Below, in pieces: positions 17,260-25,446 of a DNA stretch of 64,000 nucleotides. This stretch comes from Streptomyces sp. TRM49041 (GTDB taxonomy: Bacteria; Actinomycetota; Actinomycetes; Streptomycetales; Streptomycetaceae), in the NCBI RefSeq assembly GCF_008271805.1, contig NZ_VSRY01000014.1, positions 28,635 to 92,634 of the forward strand, read 5' to 3'. Both the position numbers and the translations under genes were made by a program. Position 1 is the first letter of the stretch; every line of letters begins with the position of its first letter. Under the pieces are notes generated by a model. It made no database searches. It was not told the DNA's origin and was given only the letters and a program-made list of their open reading frames with translations.

Positions 17260-17760
17260 TCAGCGGGCGTCGACGACTTCCCGCGGTTCGTCCCCCGGCC
17301 AGCCGTCCGCACCGCCCGCGCCGGGCAGCACGTCTCGCCGACCTCCAGGGCGGCCGTCTCCGGCTGTCCGTCTGCCAGACGGCGAACAGGGCCCGGCCGT
17401 TGCCTCCGTCCCGCTGCCGCTACGTGGCCGGGCCGGTCGCGGCAGCGCCTCCGGTCGCCACACGTACATCCGCGCGACCGAGGTGGCCGGGTACCCGCGC
17501 CGGCCGAGTCCGGTGAACAGCTCGTCGGGGGTGTACAACAGGCCCCGGCAGGGGTCGAACGGCACGTCGGGTACGGGCGGGAAGGCCAGCGCCCCGTCGG
17601 CGCGCACCTTGGCGGCCGCGTCGGGCGTCGGCCGGCGGCCGAGGAACACGGCGGCGGTCACGTCGACGGACAGCGGCTCGTACCCACGCTCCGTCAGGTC
17701 GAGGGACTGGACGCGCTGCCCGACGAGGCTGCCGCGCGACGGCCCGGTCGGATTTCTCAA
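17260..17760 (-). CDS. Hypothetical protein, possibly a gene remnant
   Basis: I do not recognise this ORF. The best-looking part reads VQSLDLTERGYEPLSVDVTA, then PPVPDVPFDPCRGLLYTPDELFTGLGRRGYPATSVARMYVWRPEAL, which has the balanced composition of a real soluble protein. The last 60 residues are low-complexity Gly/Arg/Pro. There is no ATG or GTG start at the right place; the only candidate is TTG 17760, next to AGA and AAT codons that are rare in this genome. It follows the ABC permease gene by 113 bases on the same strand. It may be a truncated or frameshifted gene. The rest of 17229-17873 shows nothing further. Confidence 0.35.
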   Translation of the reverse strand: MRNPTGPSRGSLVGQRVQSLDLTERGYEPLSVDVTAAVFLGRRPTPDAAAKVRADGALAFPPVPDVPFDPCRGLLYTPDELFTGLGRRGYPATSVARMYVWRPEALPRPARPRSGSGTEATAGPCSPSGRRTAGDGRPGGRRDVLPGAGGADGWPGDEPREVVDAR

Positions 17761-17873
17761 GAGTCTCGATCTCGCGGTCGTGTCCGCGCGGGTGACCGTG
17801 CCGGTGACGGTGCGCCATGCGGCCGCGAAAGCCCCAGTGTTCGGACGGTCGGGGTGTTCGGACCGGCTCGGCG

Positions 17874-19073
17874 TCAGGCCCTGAGCGGCAGTGCCGCCAG
17901 CGTGGCCACCGCCCAGGTCAGTGGGGTGAACACCGCGAGCAGGACCGCCGTGCGCAGGAGCGCGGCCGTGCGGAGGAGGCCCGCGGGTGCGCCGAGACGG
18001 ATCAGGGCCGCGGTCGTGCCGGCGCGGCTCTGGCGGGTATCGATGGCGGCGGTGAGCAGCGCGGCCGTGGCGCAGGCCAGGACCAGGCCGGCGCCCAGGC
18101 CGGTGAGCGGGCCCAGGGGGCGGCTGATGGTCTGCCCGTACAGGGCGCCGGCCGCGATCGCCGCGGACACGACCGCGCACAGCACGCCGAGGGGGCGGCC
18201 GATGCGGTGGGACTCGTCCATCAGGGCGCGGCCCGAGAGGAGCCGGGTGGCGCCCGGCCGGTATGCCTGGATGAGCCGTCCGCACAGGTGGGCGAGGCCG
18301 GGTCCGGCGACCGCCAGGCCCAGGGCGGTGAGGGTCCAGCCGGCCAGGACCGGAACCGGGCTGCCGGGGAAGCCGCCGGGCAGCGGCGCCGCGCTGCCGT
18401 CCGCCCCGCGCGCCCCGTACACCTCGACGGCCAGGCCGACGGCGATGAGGGTGACGCCCCAGGGCAGCCCGGTGGGCGCGGGTGTCGGGGCGAACGGGTC
18501 CCGTGCCACGGACTCCGCGTCGCCGTCCTGGCCCGGCGCCCCGGCGTCCGGATCGGCGCGCGGCCGCCGGGGGCGCAGGGTGATCCCGGCCAGGGTGGAC
18601 GCGGTGACCGGAGTGACGGCCAGCAGGGTCAGCGCGCCGGGCAGCGGCAGGGGCTGTCCGGCGCCCAGCAGTCCGGCGGCGGCCCCGTCGAACGGCAGGC
18701 CCGTCAGGTCGCCGCGCAGGTGCAGGTAGACGAGCAGGGCGAGCGCCGAGCCGAGTGCGCAGGCCAGGGCGGTCGACGTGGCCGCGATGAGGGTGAGCCG
18801 GGCAGGGCCGAGCCCCACGGACGAGAGGCCGGGCCGGGGCCGGGTGCTCGGGTCCGTACGGGCGACGGCGACCGCCAGGTGGACGGCGGCGGCGAGCGGC
18901 AGGACGCACCAGCCGAGCCGCAGCAGGGACGCGGACGACTGGCCCGGGTGTGCCACGGCGTGTCCGAGGGCGCAGAGCAGCAGGAAGCCCACCCCGGCCG
19001 ACGCTGTGGTGACCAGCAGCCGGCGCAGCTGGAGAAGGGGGTGGGCGCCGCGGGCTAGACGGAGAGCGAGCAC
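17874..19073 (-). CDS. ABC transporter membrane protein (permease)
   Basis: A 399-residue polytopic membrane protein with about 8 hydrophobic helices and a long hydrophilic Pro/Asp-rich segment in the middle (RPRRPRADPDAGAPGQDGDA). GTG 19073 overlaps the upstream ATPase gene by 19 bases, so the two should be translated together. A late loop, SHRIGRPLGVLCAVV, followed by helices and IRLGAPAGLLRTAALLRTAV, resembles the C-terminal FtsX-like half of MacB/BceB-type exporters. Substrate unknown. It is preceded by the ATPase and followed by an unassigned ORF. Confidence 0.75.
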   Translation of the reverse strand: MLALRLARGAHPLLQLRRLLVTTASAGVGFLLLCALGHAVAHPGQSSASLLRLGWCVLPLAAAVHLAVAVARTDPSTRPRPGLSSVGLGPARLTLIAATSTALACALGSALALLVYLHLRGDLTGLPFDGAAAGLLGAGQPLPLPGALTLLAVTPVTASTLAGITLRPRRPRADPDAGAPGQDGDAESVARDPFAPTPAPTGLPWGVTLIAVGLAVEVYGARGADGSAAPLPGGFPGSPVPVLAGWTLTALGLAVAGPGLAHLCGRLIQAYRPGATRLLSGRALMDESHRIGRPLGVLCAVVSAAIAAGALYGQTISRPLGPLTGLGAGLVLACATAALLTAAIDTRQSRAGTTAALIRLGAPAGLLRTAALLRTAVLLAVFTPLTWAVATLAALPLRA

Positions 19074-19792
19074 GCGTCGCGCCCCTCCGCTCCGTCGGGG
19101 TCGACGGCGTTGACGCGCCGGCCGTCGAGCAGGCCGACGGTGCGGTCGGCGAGGGCGGCCACGTCCGCGTCGTGCGTGGCGAGGACGACCGTGATGCGGT
19201 GTGAGCGGGCGGCGGCGGTGAGGGTCCGCAGAATCTGCGCGCGGTCCGCGCTGTAGAGGGCCGCGGTGGGCTCGTCGGCGAACAGCACGGTGGGGGTGGA
19301 GACGAGGGCGCGGGCGATGGCGACGCGCTGGCGCTGCGACTGGAGCAGAGCGTGCGGCCGCCGGGACGCGCACGGCCCCGTGTCGAGGCGTTCGAGCCAT
19401 TCGAGGGCGGCGGACTTGGCGGCACGGCGGGAGCAGCCGCGCAGCAGCAGGGGCAGCGCGGCGTTCTCCCAGGCCGTCAGTTCCGGTACGAGAACGGGCT
19501 CGGGGCCGATCCAGCCGAACCGGTCGCGGCGGAGCCGCTCGCGTTGGAGCGGGCTCATGGTGTGCACGGGGGCGCTGTTGAACCAGACCTCGCCCTCCTG
19601 GGGGAGCAACTGGCCGGAGAGGCAGCGCAGCAGGGTCGTCTTGCCGCAGCCGCGCGGGCCGTGCACAGCGAGGATCTCGCTCTCGCGGACGCCGAGGGAG
19701 ACACCGCTGAGCGCGGGGGAGCCGTTGTGCGTGTGGTGCAGGGAACGCGCCCACAGCACGTCGTTGTCGGGCGGGGCCACCATGTCTGTCAC
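19055..19792 (-). CDS. ABC transporter ATP-binding protein with degenerate signature motif
   Basis: A 245-residue ATPase of the MacB/LolD-like class, partner of the overlapping permease. Walker A is GPRGCGKT at residues 45-52, Walker B TVLFADEP at 168-175, and the switch His is in LATHDADVAALADRT. The ABC signature, normally LSGGQ before QRVAIARAL, reads LLQSQ at residues 149-153, so both glycines and the serine that contacts ATP are replaced. This could reduce ATPase activity. ATG 19792 or the internal ATG at residue 4 may start the protein. Confidence 0.85.
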   Translation of the reverse strand: MTDMVAPPDNDVLWARSLHHTHNGSPALSGVSLGVRESEILAVHGPRGCGKTTLLRCLSGQLLPQEGEVWFNSAPVHTMSPLQRERLRRDRFGWIGPEPVLVPELTAWENAALPLLLRGCSRRAAKSAALEWLERLDTGPCASRRPHALLQSQRQRVAIARALVSTPTVLFADEPTAALYSADRAQILRTLTAAARSHRITVVLATHDADVAALADRTVGLLDGRRVNAVDPDGAEGRDACSLSV

Positions 19793-19901
19793 ACCTCAGA
19801 TCAGCTCGGAGCCTTTCGGAGCCATACATTTCCCCCCGAACCGGTCGGAACATAACACGCGGTTCATCGGCCCCCAGCGGTGTGGCGCGGGAAGCGGAAA
19901 C

Positions 19902-19947
19902 GGCCGCGGCCCGGATGCACCCGCGTGGGTGCATCCGGGCCGCGGCC
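19902..19947 (-). terminator. Long perfect hairpin after the transaminase gene
   Basis: A 21-bp perfectly paired stem (arms 19902-19922 and 19927-19947, inner ends GCACCC and GGGTGC) closes a 4-base GCGT loop. It lies 52 bases beyond the stop of the minus-strand aminotransferase gene and 110 bases before the ABC ATPase gene. It is therefore probably the terminator of the lrp-transaminase message, although no T-tract follows. Confidence 0.75.
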
Positions 19948-19998
19948 TGCCGACGGACGGGGTGAGCCGATCGGAGGGAACGATTCGGCTCGGACCGG

Positions 19999-21360
19999 TC
20001 AGAGCCTGGTCCACGCCTCGGTCAGGGTGGCGCGGAGGATCTGCTCGATCTCGTCGAACGTCGACTGGTCGGAGATCAGCGGCGGGGCCAGCTGGACGAC
20101 CGGGTCGCCGCGGTCGTCGGCGCGGCAGTACAGGCCGTTGTCGTAGAGCGCCTTGGAGAGGAACCCGTACAGGACGCGCTCGGTCTCCTCCTCGTTGAAC
20201 GACTCCTTGGTCGCCTTGTCCTTGACCAGCTCGATTCCGTAGAAGAAGCCGTTGCCACGGACGTCTCCGACGATCGGCAGGTCGTGGAGCTTCTCCAGGG
20301 TCGAGCGGAACGCGCCCTCGTTGTCGAGGACGTGCTGGTTGAGGTTCTCGCGCTCGAAGATGTCGAGGTTGGCGAGGCCGACAGCGGCGGAGACCGGATG
20401 GCCGCCGAAGGTGTAGCCGTGCAGGAAGGTGTTGCCGCCCTTGTAGAAGGGCTCGGCCAGGCGGTCGGAGACGACGCACGCGCCGATCGGGGAGTAGCCC
20501 GAGGTCATGCCCTTGGCGCAGGTGATCATGTCCGGTACGTAGCCGAACTTGTCACAGGCGAACATCGTGCCGAGCCGGCCGAATGCGCAGATGACCTCGT
20601 CGGACACCAGCAGGACGTCGTACTGGTCGCAGATCTCGCGGACCCGCTGGAAGTACCCGGGCGGCGGCGGGAAGCAGCCGCCGGCGTTCTGCACCGGCTC
20701 CAGGAAGACGGCGGCGACGGTGTCGGGGCCCTCGAAGAGTATCTGCTGCTCGATCTGGTCGGCGGCCCAGCGGCCGAACGCCTCCGGGTCGTCACCGAAA
20801 AGCGGGGCGCGGTAGATGTTGGTGTTCGGCACCTTGTGCGCACCGGGGACCAGCGGCTCGAAGGGGGCCTTCAGGCCGGGCAGGCCGGTGATGGACAGGG
20901 CGCCCTGCGGGGTGCCGTGGTAGGCGACGGCCCGCGAGATCACCTTGTGCTTGGTCGGCTTGCCGACGAGCTTGAAGTACTGCTTCGCCAGCTTCCAGGC
21001 GGTCTCGACCGCCTCGCCGCCGCCGGTGGTGAAGAAGACCTTGTTCAGGTCGCCGGGGGCGTGGTGGGCGATCCGCTCGGCCAGCTCGACGGCCTTCGGG
21101 TGGGCGTACGACCACACGGGGAAGAACGCGAGCTCCTGCGCCTGCTTGTACGCGGTCTCGGCGAGCTCGGTGCGGCCGTGGCCCGCCTGCACCACGAACA
21201 GGCCGGCGAGGCCGTCGAGGTAGCGCTTGCCCTTGTCGTCGTAGATGTAGGTGCCCTCACCGCGGACGATGGTCGGGACGGGGTTGTTCTCGTACGACGA
21301 CATGCGGGTGAAGTGCATCCACAGGTGGTCGTAGGCGGTCTTGGAGAGGTCCTTGCTCAC
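19999..21360 (-). CDS. Class III PLP-dependent aminotransferase, probable putrescine/omega-amine transaminase
   Basis: A 453-residue fold-type I aminotransferase of the omega-amino acid/diamine group. Visible landmarks are FFTTGGGEAVETAWKLAKQY, the VAYHGTPQGALSITG segment, FLEPVQNAGGC, the PLP-contacting LLVSDEVICAFGRLG and the catalytic Lys in TCAKGMTSGYSPIGA. GTG 21360 is 2 bases after the lrp stop, with GGGGAA ahead of it, so the two form an operon. The divergent aminoaldehyde dehydrogenase makes a diamine such as putrescine the likely substrate, giving 4-aminobutanal. Another omega-amine cannot be excluded. Confidence 0.9.
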   Translation of the reverse strand: MSKDLSKTAYDHLWMHFTRMSSYENNPVPTIVRGEGTYIYDDKGKRYLDGLAGLFVVQAGHGRTELAETAYKQAQELAFFPVWSYAHPKAVELAERIAHHAPGDLNKVFFTTGGGEAVETAWKLAKQYFKLVGKPTKHKVISRAVAYHGTPQGALSITGLPGLKAPFEPLVPGAHKVPNTNIYRAPLFGDDPEAFGRWAADQIEQQILFEGPDTVAAVFLEPVQNAGGCFPPPPGYFQRVREICDQYDVLLVSDEVICAFGRLGTMFACDKFGYVPDMITCAKGMTSGYSPIGACVVSDRLAEPFYKGGNTFLHGYTFGGHPVSAAVGLANLDIFERENLNQHVLDNEGAFRSTLEKLHDLPIVGDVRGNGFFYGIELVKDKATKESFNEEETERVLYGFLSKALYDNGLYCRADDRGDPVVQLAPPLISDQSTFDEIEQILRATLTEAWTRL

Positions 21361-21362
21361 GG

Positions 21363-21869
21363 CTATCGGGTTCCCCACATGTAGGTCTGCTTCTTGAGCT
21401 TGAGGTAGACGAAGCTCTCGGTGGAACGCACGCCGGGGAGAGTGCGGATGCGCTTGTTGATCACGTCGAGCAGGTGGTCGTCGTCCTCGCAGACGACCTC
21501 CACCATCAGATCGAAGGAGCCCGCGGTCATCACCACGTACTCGCACTCGGCCATGGCCGTCAGTGCGTCCGCGACCGGGTCCACGTCACCCTCGACGTTG
21601 ACGCCGACCATCGCCTGCCGCCGGAAGCCCACGGTGAGCGGGTCCGTGACGGCGACGATCTGCATCACGCCCTGGTCGAGGAGTTTCTGGACGCGCTGCC
21701 GCACGGCCGCCTCCGACAGGCCCACGGCCTTGCCGATCGCGGCGTAGGGACGGCGCCCGTCCTCCTGGAGCTGTTCGATGATCGCCAGGGACACGGCATC
21801 GATCGAGGGGGACGATCCACTACCGGTCCTGGACTCTGCGCTTCGACTGGCCACAACCTCACTGTGCAC
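21363..21869 (-). CDS. Lrp/AsnC family transcriptional regulator
   Basis: A 168-residue feast/famine regulator. The helix-turn-helix is DAVSLAIIEQLQEDGRRPYAAIGKAVGLSEAAVRQRVQKLLDQG. The RAM ligand domain follows, with MVGVNVEGDVDPVADALTAM, ECEYVVMTAGSFDLMVEVVCED and LPGVRSTESFVYLKL. I chose GTG 21869 (MHSEVVASRS); a TTG nine codons upstream is also in frame. It is transcribed together with the transaminase and away from the aldehyde dehydrogenase gene. It is therefore the obvious local regulator of both, perhaps sensing an amino acid or GABA-like product. Confidence 0.9.
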   Translation of the reverse strand: MHSEVVASRSAESRTGSGSSPSIDAVSLAIIEQLQEDGRRPYAAIGKAVGLSEAAVRQRVQKLLDQGVMQIVAVTDPLTVGFRRQAMVGVNVEGDVDPVADALTAMAECEYVVMTAGSFDLMVEVVCEDDDHLLDVINKRIRTLPGVRSTESFVYLKLKKQTYMWGTR

Positions 21870-22070
21870 CGAGACCCGTCGATCTGGCAAGTCCAAACAG
21901 ATGAAATTCGTTGTTGTGGGTCCGAGATCTCACTGAATCCGAAGTTGTGGAGCGTCGGGCCTGTCGAAAGCGTGGCATCAACGATTAGGCTGGGTGTCTC
22001 ACCCACCGGACAGCATGAAACCGGGCAGAGGGTGAATATGGATACCGAAACCGACAGGAGGGGTGGCCAC
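21870..22070. promoter_or_regulatory. Divergent promoter region with direct repeats
   Basis: This 201-base gap between the lrp operon and the aldehyde dehydrogenase gene is clearly poorer in GC than its surroundings. GTTGTGG occurs at 21913-21919 and 21944-21950, 31 bases apart (three helical turns), each preceded by a GAA-rich stretch with TTCG or CCGA. Such phased repeats suit an Lrp-type octamer. The operator role is inferred. Confidence 0.45.
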
Positions 22071-23507
22071 GTGACCACCGAACTGCGTCGTCTGCGCAAC
22101 TACATCAACGGCGAGTTCCGGGATGCCGCCGACGGACGGACCATCGACGTCGTCAACCCCGCCACCGGGGAGGTCTACGCCACCTCTCCGCTCTCGGGAC
22201 AGGCGGACGTGGACGCCGCGATGGAGGCCGCCGCCGCCGCGTTCCCCGGCTGGCGGGACACCATCCCCGCCGAGCGCCAGAAGGCCCTGCTGAAGATCGC
22301 CGACGCGTTCGAGGAGCGGGCCGAGGACCTCGTCGCCGCGGAATCCGAGAACACCGGAAAGCCGATCGGGCTGACCCGCAGCGAAGAGCTGCCCCCGATG
22401 GTCGACCAGATCCGCTTCTTCGCGGGCGCCGCCCGTCTGCTGGAGGGCCGCTCCGCGGGCGAGTACATGGAGGGTCTGACCTCCATCGTCCGGCGTGAGC
22501 CGGTCGGCGTCTGCGCCCAGGTGGCGCCGTGGAACTACCCGATGATGATGGCCGTGTGGAAGTTCGCCCCCGCGATCGCCGCGGGCAACACGGTCGTGCT
22601 GAAGCCGTCCGACACCACGCCGGCCTCGACCGTCCTGATCGCCGAGATCATCGGGTCGATCCTGCCCAAGGGCGTCTTCAACGTCGTCTGCGGCGACCGC
22701 GACACCGGCCGCGCGATGGTCGAGCACCCGACCCCCGCCATGGCCTCCATCACCGGCTCCGTACGCGCCGGCATGCAGGTGGCCGAGTCCGCCTCCAAGG
22801 ACGTCAAGCGCGTCCACCTGGAGCTGGGCGGCAAGGCCCCCGTCGTGGTCTTCGAGGACACCGACATCCCGAAGGCCGTCGAGGACATCTCCGTCGCGGG
22901 CTTCTTCAACGCCGGCCAGGACTGCACGGCCGCCACCCGCGTCCTCGTCCACGAGTCCATCCACGACGAGTTCGTCGCCGCCCTCGCCAAGGCCGCCGCC
23001 GACACCAAGACGGGCGCGCCGGACGACGAGGACGTACTGTTCGGCCCGCTCAACAACGCCAACCAGCTGAAGCAGGTCAGCGGCTTCATCGACCGCCTGC
23101 CCGCGCACGCCAAGGTGGAGGCGGGCGGCCACCGGGTCGGCGACAAGGGCTACTACTACGCCCCGACCGTCGTCTCCGGCCTCAACCAGGACGACGAGAT
23201 CATCCAGCACGAGGTCTTCGGCCCGGTCATCACCGTCCAGTCGTTCCGCGACGAGGAGCAGGCCCTCCAGTACGCGAACGGCGTCGAGTACGCGCTCGCC
23301 TCCTCCGTCTGGACCAAGGACCACGCGCGCGCGATGCGCATGTCCAAGGCCCTCGACTTCGGCTGTGTGTGGATCAACACCCACATCCCGCTGGTCGCGG
23401 AGATGCCGCACGGCGGCTTCAAGAAGTCCGGCTACGGCAAGGACCTCTCGGCGTACGGCTTCGAGGACTACACGCGCATCAAGCATGTGATGACCTCGCT
23501 GGGCTGA
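22071..23507 (+). CDS. Gamma-aminobutyraldehyde dehydrogenase family protein
   Basis: A 478-residue NAD(P)-dependent aldehyde dehydrogenase. The general base Glu lies in VHLELGGKAPVVVFED and the catalytic Cys in FFNAGQDCTAATRVLV. APWNYPMMMAVWKFAPAIAAGN and the C-terminal EMPHGGFKKSGYGKDLS are typical of 4-aminobutanal/betaine-aldehyde-type enzymes. GTG 22071 follows AGGAGG at good spacing and gives MTTELRRLRNYINGE; ATG 22038 is a longer alternative. Divergent from the lrp-transaminase operon, it would oxidise the aminoaldehyde made there to GABA. Confidence 0.92.
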   Translation: MTTELRRLRNYINGEFRDAADGRTIDVVNPATGEVYATSPLSGQADVDAAMEAAAAAFPGWRDTIPAERQKALLKIADAFEERAEDLVAAESENTGKPIGLTRSEELPPMVDQIRFFAGAARLLEGRSAGEYMEGLTSIVRREPVGVCAQVAPWNYPMMMAVWKFAPAIAAGNTVVLKPSDTTPASTVLIAEIIGSILPKGVFNVVCGDRDTGRAMVEHPTPAMASITGSVRAGMQVAESASKDVKRVHLELGGKAPVVVFEDTDIPKAVEDISVAGFFNAGQDCTAATRVLVHESIHDEFVAALAKAAADTKTGAPDDEDVLFGPLNNANQLKQVSGFIDRLPAHAKVEAGGHRVGDKGYYYAPTVVSGLNQDDEIIQHEVFGPVITVQSFRDEEQALQYANGVEYALASSVWTKDHARAMRMSKALDFGCVWINTHIPLVAEMPHGGFKKSGYGKDLSAYGFEDYTRIKHVMTSLG

Positions 23508-23532
23508 CGCCCCTGCAGTACGAGGAGGGACA

Positions 23533-23575
23533 CCGAGGGCGGGCCCGGGACATCGTCGTCCCGGCCCGCCCTCGG
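23533..23575. terminator. Bidirectional terminator between convergent genes
   Basis: The arms at 23533-23551 and 23558-23575 form an 18-bp stem with one bulged C and a 6-base loop (ATCGTC). It sits in the 75-base gap between the converging aldehyde dehydrogenase and ketosynthase genes and can fold on either strand. Confidence 0.75.
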
Positions 23576-23582
23576 CCCTACG

Positions 23583-24764
23583 TCACGGCGTACGGAACAG
23601 CAGCACCGCGTTCTGCCCGCCGAGCCCGAACGACGTGCTGAGCGCCGCCCGCACCGGCCCGCGCCGCGGAGACTTGGTGACCACGTCCAGCTCGATCTCC
23701 GGATCCAGCCGGTCCAGGTTCGCCGTCGGCGGGATCGCCTGGTGCTGGATGGTCAGCACCGTGCACGCCGCCTCCACCGCGCCGGCGCCCCCGCCCGCGT
23801 GCCCGATGGCGCTCTTGACGGCCGTGACCGGCGGCGGCGTGCCCCGGAACACCCGACGCAGCACCCGCGCCTCGGCCAGGTCGTCCAGCGGGGCGCCCGT
23901 GCCCTGCGCGTTCACATGGTCGACGTCGTCCGGGGCGAGCCCGGCGTCGGCGAACGCGGCCCGGACCGCCAGCTCCACGCCCCGCCCCTCCGGGTCGACC
24001 CCGTCGAGGCCGACCGGCCCTTCCCCGGGCCGCGCCTCCGCAGAGGCGCCGTACCCCGCGAGCACCGCCCGCACCCGCGCCCGCCTGGCCCGGGCGTCCG
24101 CCAGCCGCTCCAGGACCAGCACCCCCGCGCCTTCGCCGAGCACGAAGCCGTCCCGCTCGGCGTCGAACGGGCGGGACGCGCCGGCCGGGTCGTGAGTACG
24201 GGACGACAGGGCGCCCAGGCGGCCGAACCCGGCCGCGGCGGTGCGGCCCAGGACGCTGTCGGTGCCGCCCGCGACGGCGATGTCGCACGATCCCGCCCGC
24301 AGCAGGTCCCGCGCCATGCCGATGGCGGTCGCCCCCGAGGCGCAGCCGCCGACCGTGACGAAGCTCGGGCCGAGCGCGCCCAGGTCCGCACTGATCTCCC
24401 CGGCCGTGACCGCCCGGCCGCCATCCTGCAGACCGCCGCCCGGAAGACCGCCGTGGCAGCCGCCGCTCGTCCCGAGGACGACCGCCACCCGCGCGCCCTC
24501 CCACGCCGCCGAGCAGGCCGCGTCCGCGACCGCCTCCCGGGCGGCGGCGAGCCCCAGTGGCGCGGCCCCGTCGAACCCAGCGACCCGGCAGGAGAAGTCG
24601 ACCGGCAGCCCGGCCAGCCGCACGTCCCGCGCGGCCGTCGAGACACCGTCGAGCAGCCCGTCCCACGTGGACTCCGCGTCCCGGCCGGCGGGGGTGACCA
24701 GGCCCAGGCCGGTGACGGCGATGTCGTTCGGCCGGTGTGCGCGGACGCGTTCTCGGACGTGCAA
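23583..24764 (-). CDS. Beta-ketoacyl-ACP synthase (FabF/KAS II-like) with His-to-Gln change in the active site
   Basis: A 393-residue thiolase-fold condensing enzyme, single-domain like FabF. The nucleophile Cys141 is in VGGCASGATAIG, Lys317 and His322 are in VKSAIGHAGGGAGA, and the C-terminal gate SFGLGGQNAVL is normal. The first catalytic His, expected in NAHGTGT, is Gln287 (NAQGTGAPLDD, codon CAG). The triad is therefore Cys-Gln-His, which should weaken decarboxylative condensation. No acyl carrier protein, ketoreductase or other polyketide gene is adjacent. TTG 24764 is the only sensible start and has GGAG 6 bases upstream. Confidence 0.88.
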   Translation of the reverse strand: MHVRERVRAHRPNDIAVTGLGLVTPAGRDAESTWDGLLDGVSTAARDVRLAGLPVDFSCRVAGFDGAAPLGLAAAREAVADAACSAAWEGARVAVVLGTSGGCHGGLPGGGLQDGGRAVTAGEISADLGALGPSFVTVGGCASGATAIGMARDLLRAGSCDIAVAGGTDSVLGRTAAAGFGRLGALSSRTHDPAGASRPFDAERDGFVLGEGAGVLVLERLADARARRARVRAVLAGYGASAEARPGEGPVGLDGVDPEGRGVELAVRAAFADAGLAPDDVDHVNAQGTGAPLDDLAEARVLRRVFRGTPPPVTAVKSAIGHAGGGAGAVEAACTVLTIQHQAIPPTANLDRLDPEIELDVVTKSPRRGPVRAALSTSFGLGGQNAVLLFRTP

Positions 24765-24940
24765 GATCGGCTCCAGACAGAGGTGGAGGACGGGGGGAGA
24801 AGCGACACCCTATGGGCGGCCGGACGGGCCGCGGTGACGTCGCGGGACCGATCGGCGGCGTATCCGGGCCAGAAGCACCCGCGTGGGTGACACGCCGTGG
24901 TCACCGTCCGGTGCCCGACACCACGCCCGGCCCGGCCGAT

Positions 24941-24977
24941 CGGCATGGGGGGTCGGCATGGGGGGCGGCATGGGGGG
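24941..24977 (+). repeat. Three copies of CGGCATGGGGGG
   Basis: Copies occupy 24941-24952, 24954-24965 and 24966-24977, with one T between the first two. They lie upstream of a small ORF. The G-runs could act as ribosome-binding or quadruplex-forming tracts. Confidence 0.75.
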
Positions 24978-25004
24978 CGTCGACTCCGAGTCCGGAACGA
25001 CGAC

Positions 25005-25415
25005 ATGAAGGACGATGATGTGAACCGCGCGGTGACCTACGGGCTCTTCGCCGCCCGGGCCCTCCACGACGCGGAGGAGGTCGCTCCGCCCCGCGCAGGC
25101 TCCGTCGCCCGTCTGCCGGAGCCGCGCGAGCGTTTTCCCACGGTGCCTGAGCTGGTCTGCAGGGCCGCCGAGTCCGTGCACCGGCGGGAGTTCGGTGTCG
25201 CGGTCGGTGTGATGGGGACGCTCGTCGGGGCCGCCGCTGTCGCGGGGGCCCGTACCGGCGGCGGGTCCGGCTTCTGTCAGGGCGCGCTCACGCCGCGCCG
25301 TGCGGGGGTGCCGCGGCCCACGCGGGCGCGTGACGCCGGGGCCGGAGCCGCCCTGACAGCAGGCGCCACCATCCTCTCGCACACCGTCGCGCGCGGGCTC
25401 ACGGGGGCCCGGTAA
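25005..25415 (+). CDS. Hypothetical small protein
   Basis: A 136-residue ORF I cannot assign. It begins MKDDDVNRAVTYGLFAARAL (ATG 25005; GTG 25020 also possible). It has two Ala/Gly-rich hydrophobic stretches (FGVAVGVMGTLVGAAAVAGA and GAGAALTAGATILSHTVARG) that could be membrane helices, separated by an Arg/Pro-rich loop with one Cys. Third-position GC is high but the protein is low in complexity, so translation is not certain. It lies between the ketosynthase gene, which is divergent, and a membrane protein gene on the same strand. Confidence 0.45.
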   Translation: MKDDDVNRAVTYGLFAARALHDAEEVAPPRAGSVARLPEPRERFPTVPELVCRAAESVHRREFGVAVGVMGTLVGAAAVAGARTGGGSGFCQGALTPRRAGVPRPTRARDAGAGAALTAGATILSHTVARGLTGAR

Positions 25416-25446
25416 AGGCCGGTAAACCCGGGCGTACGCTGCGGAC

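Noticed and set aside
17260..19425. A 721-codon minus-strand frame read as one protein
   Set aside because: Most of it is an out-of-frame shadow of the ABC permease and ATPase genes. Only the part below about 17790 has protein-like composition, and it is listed separately.
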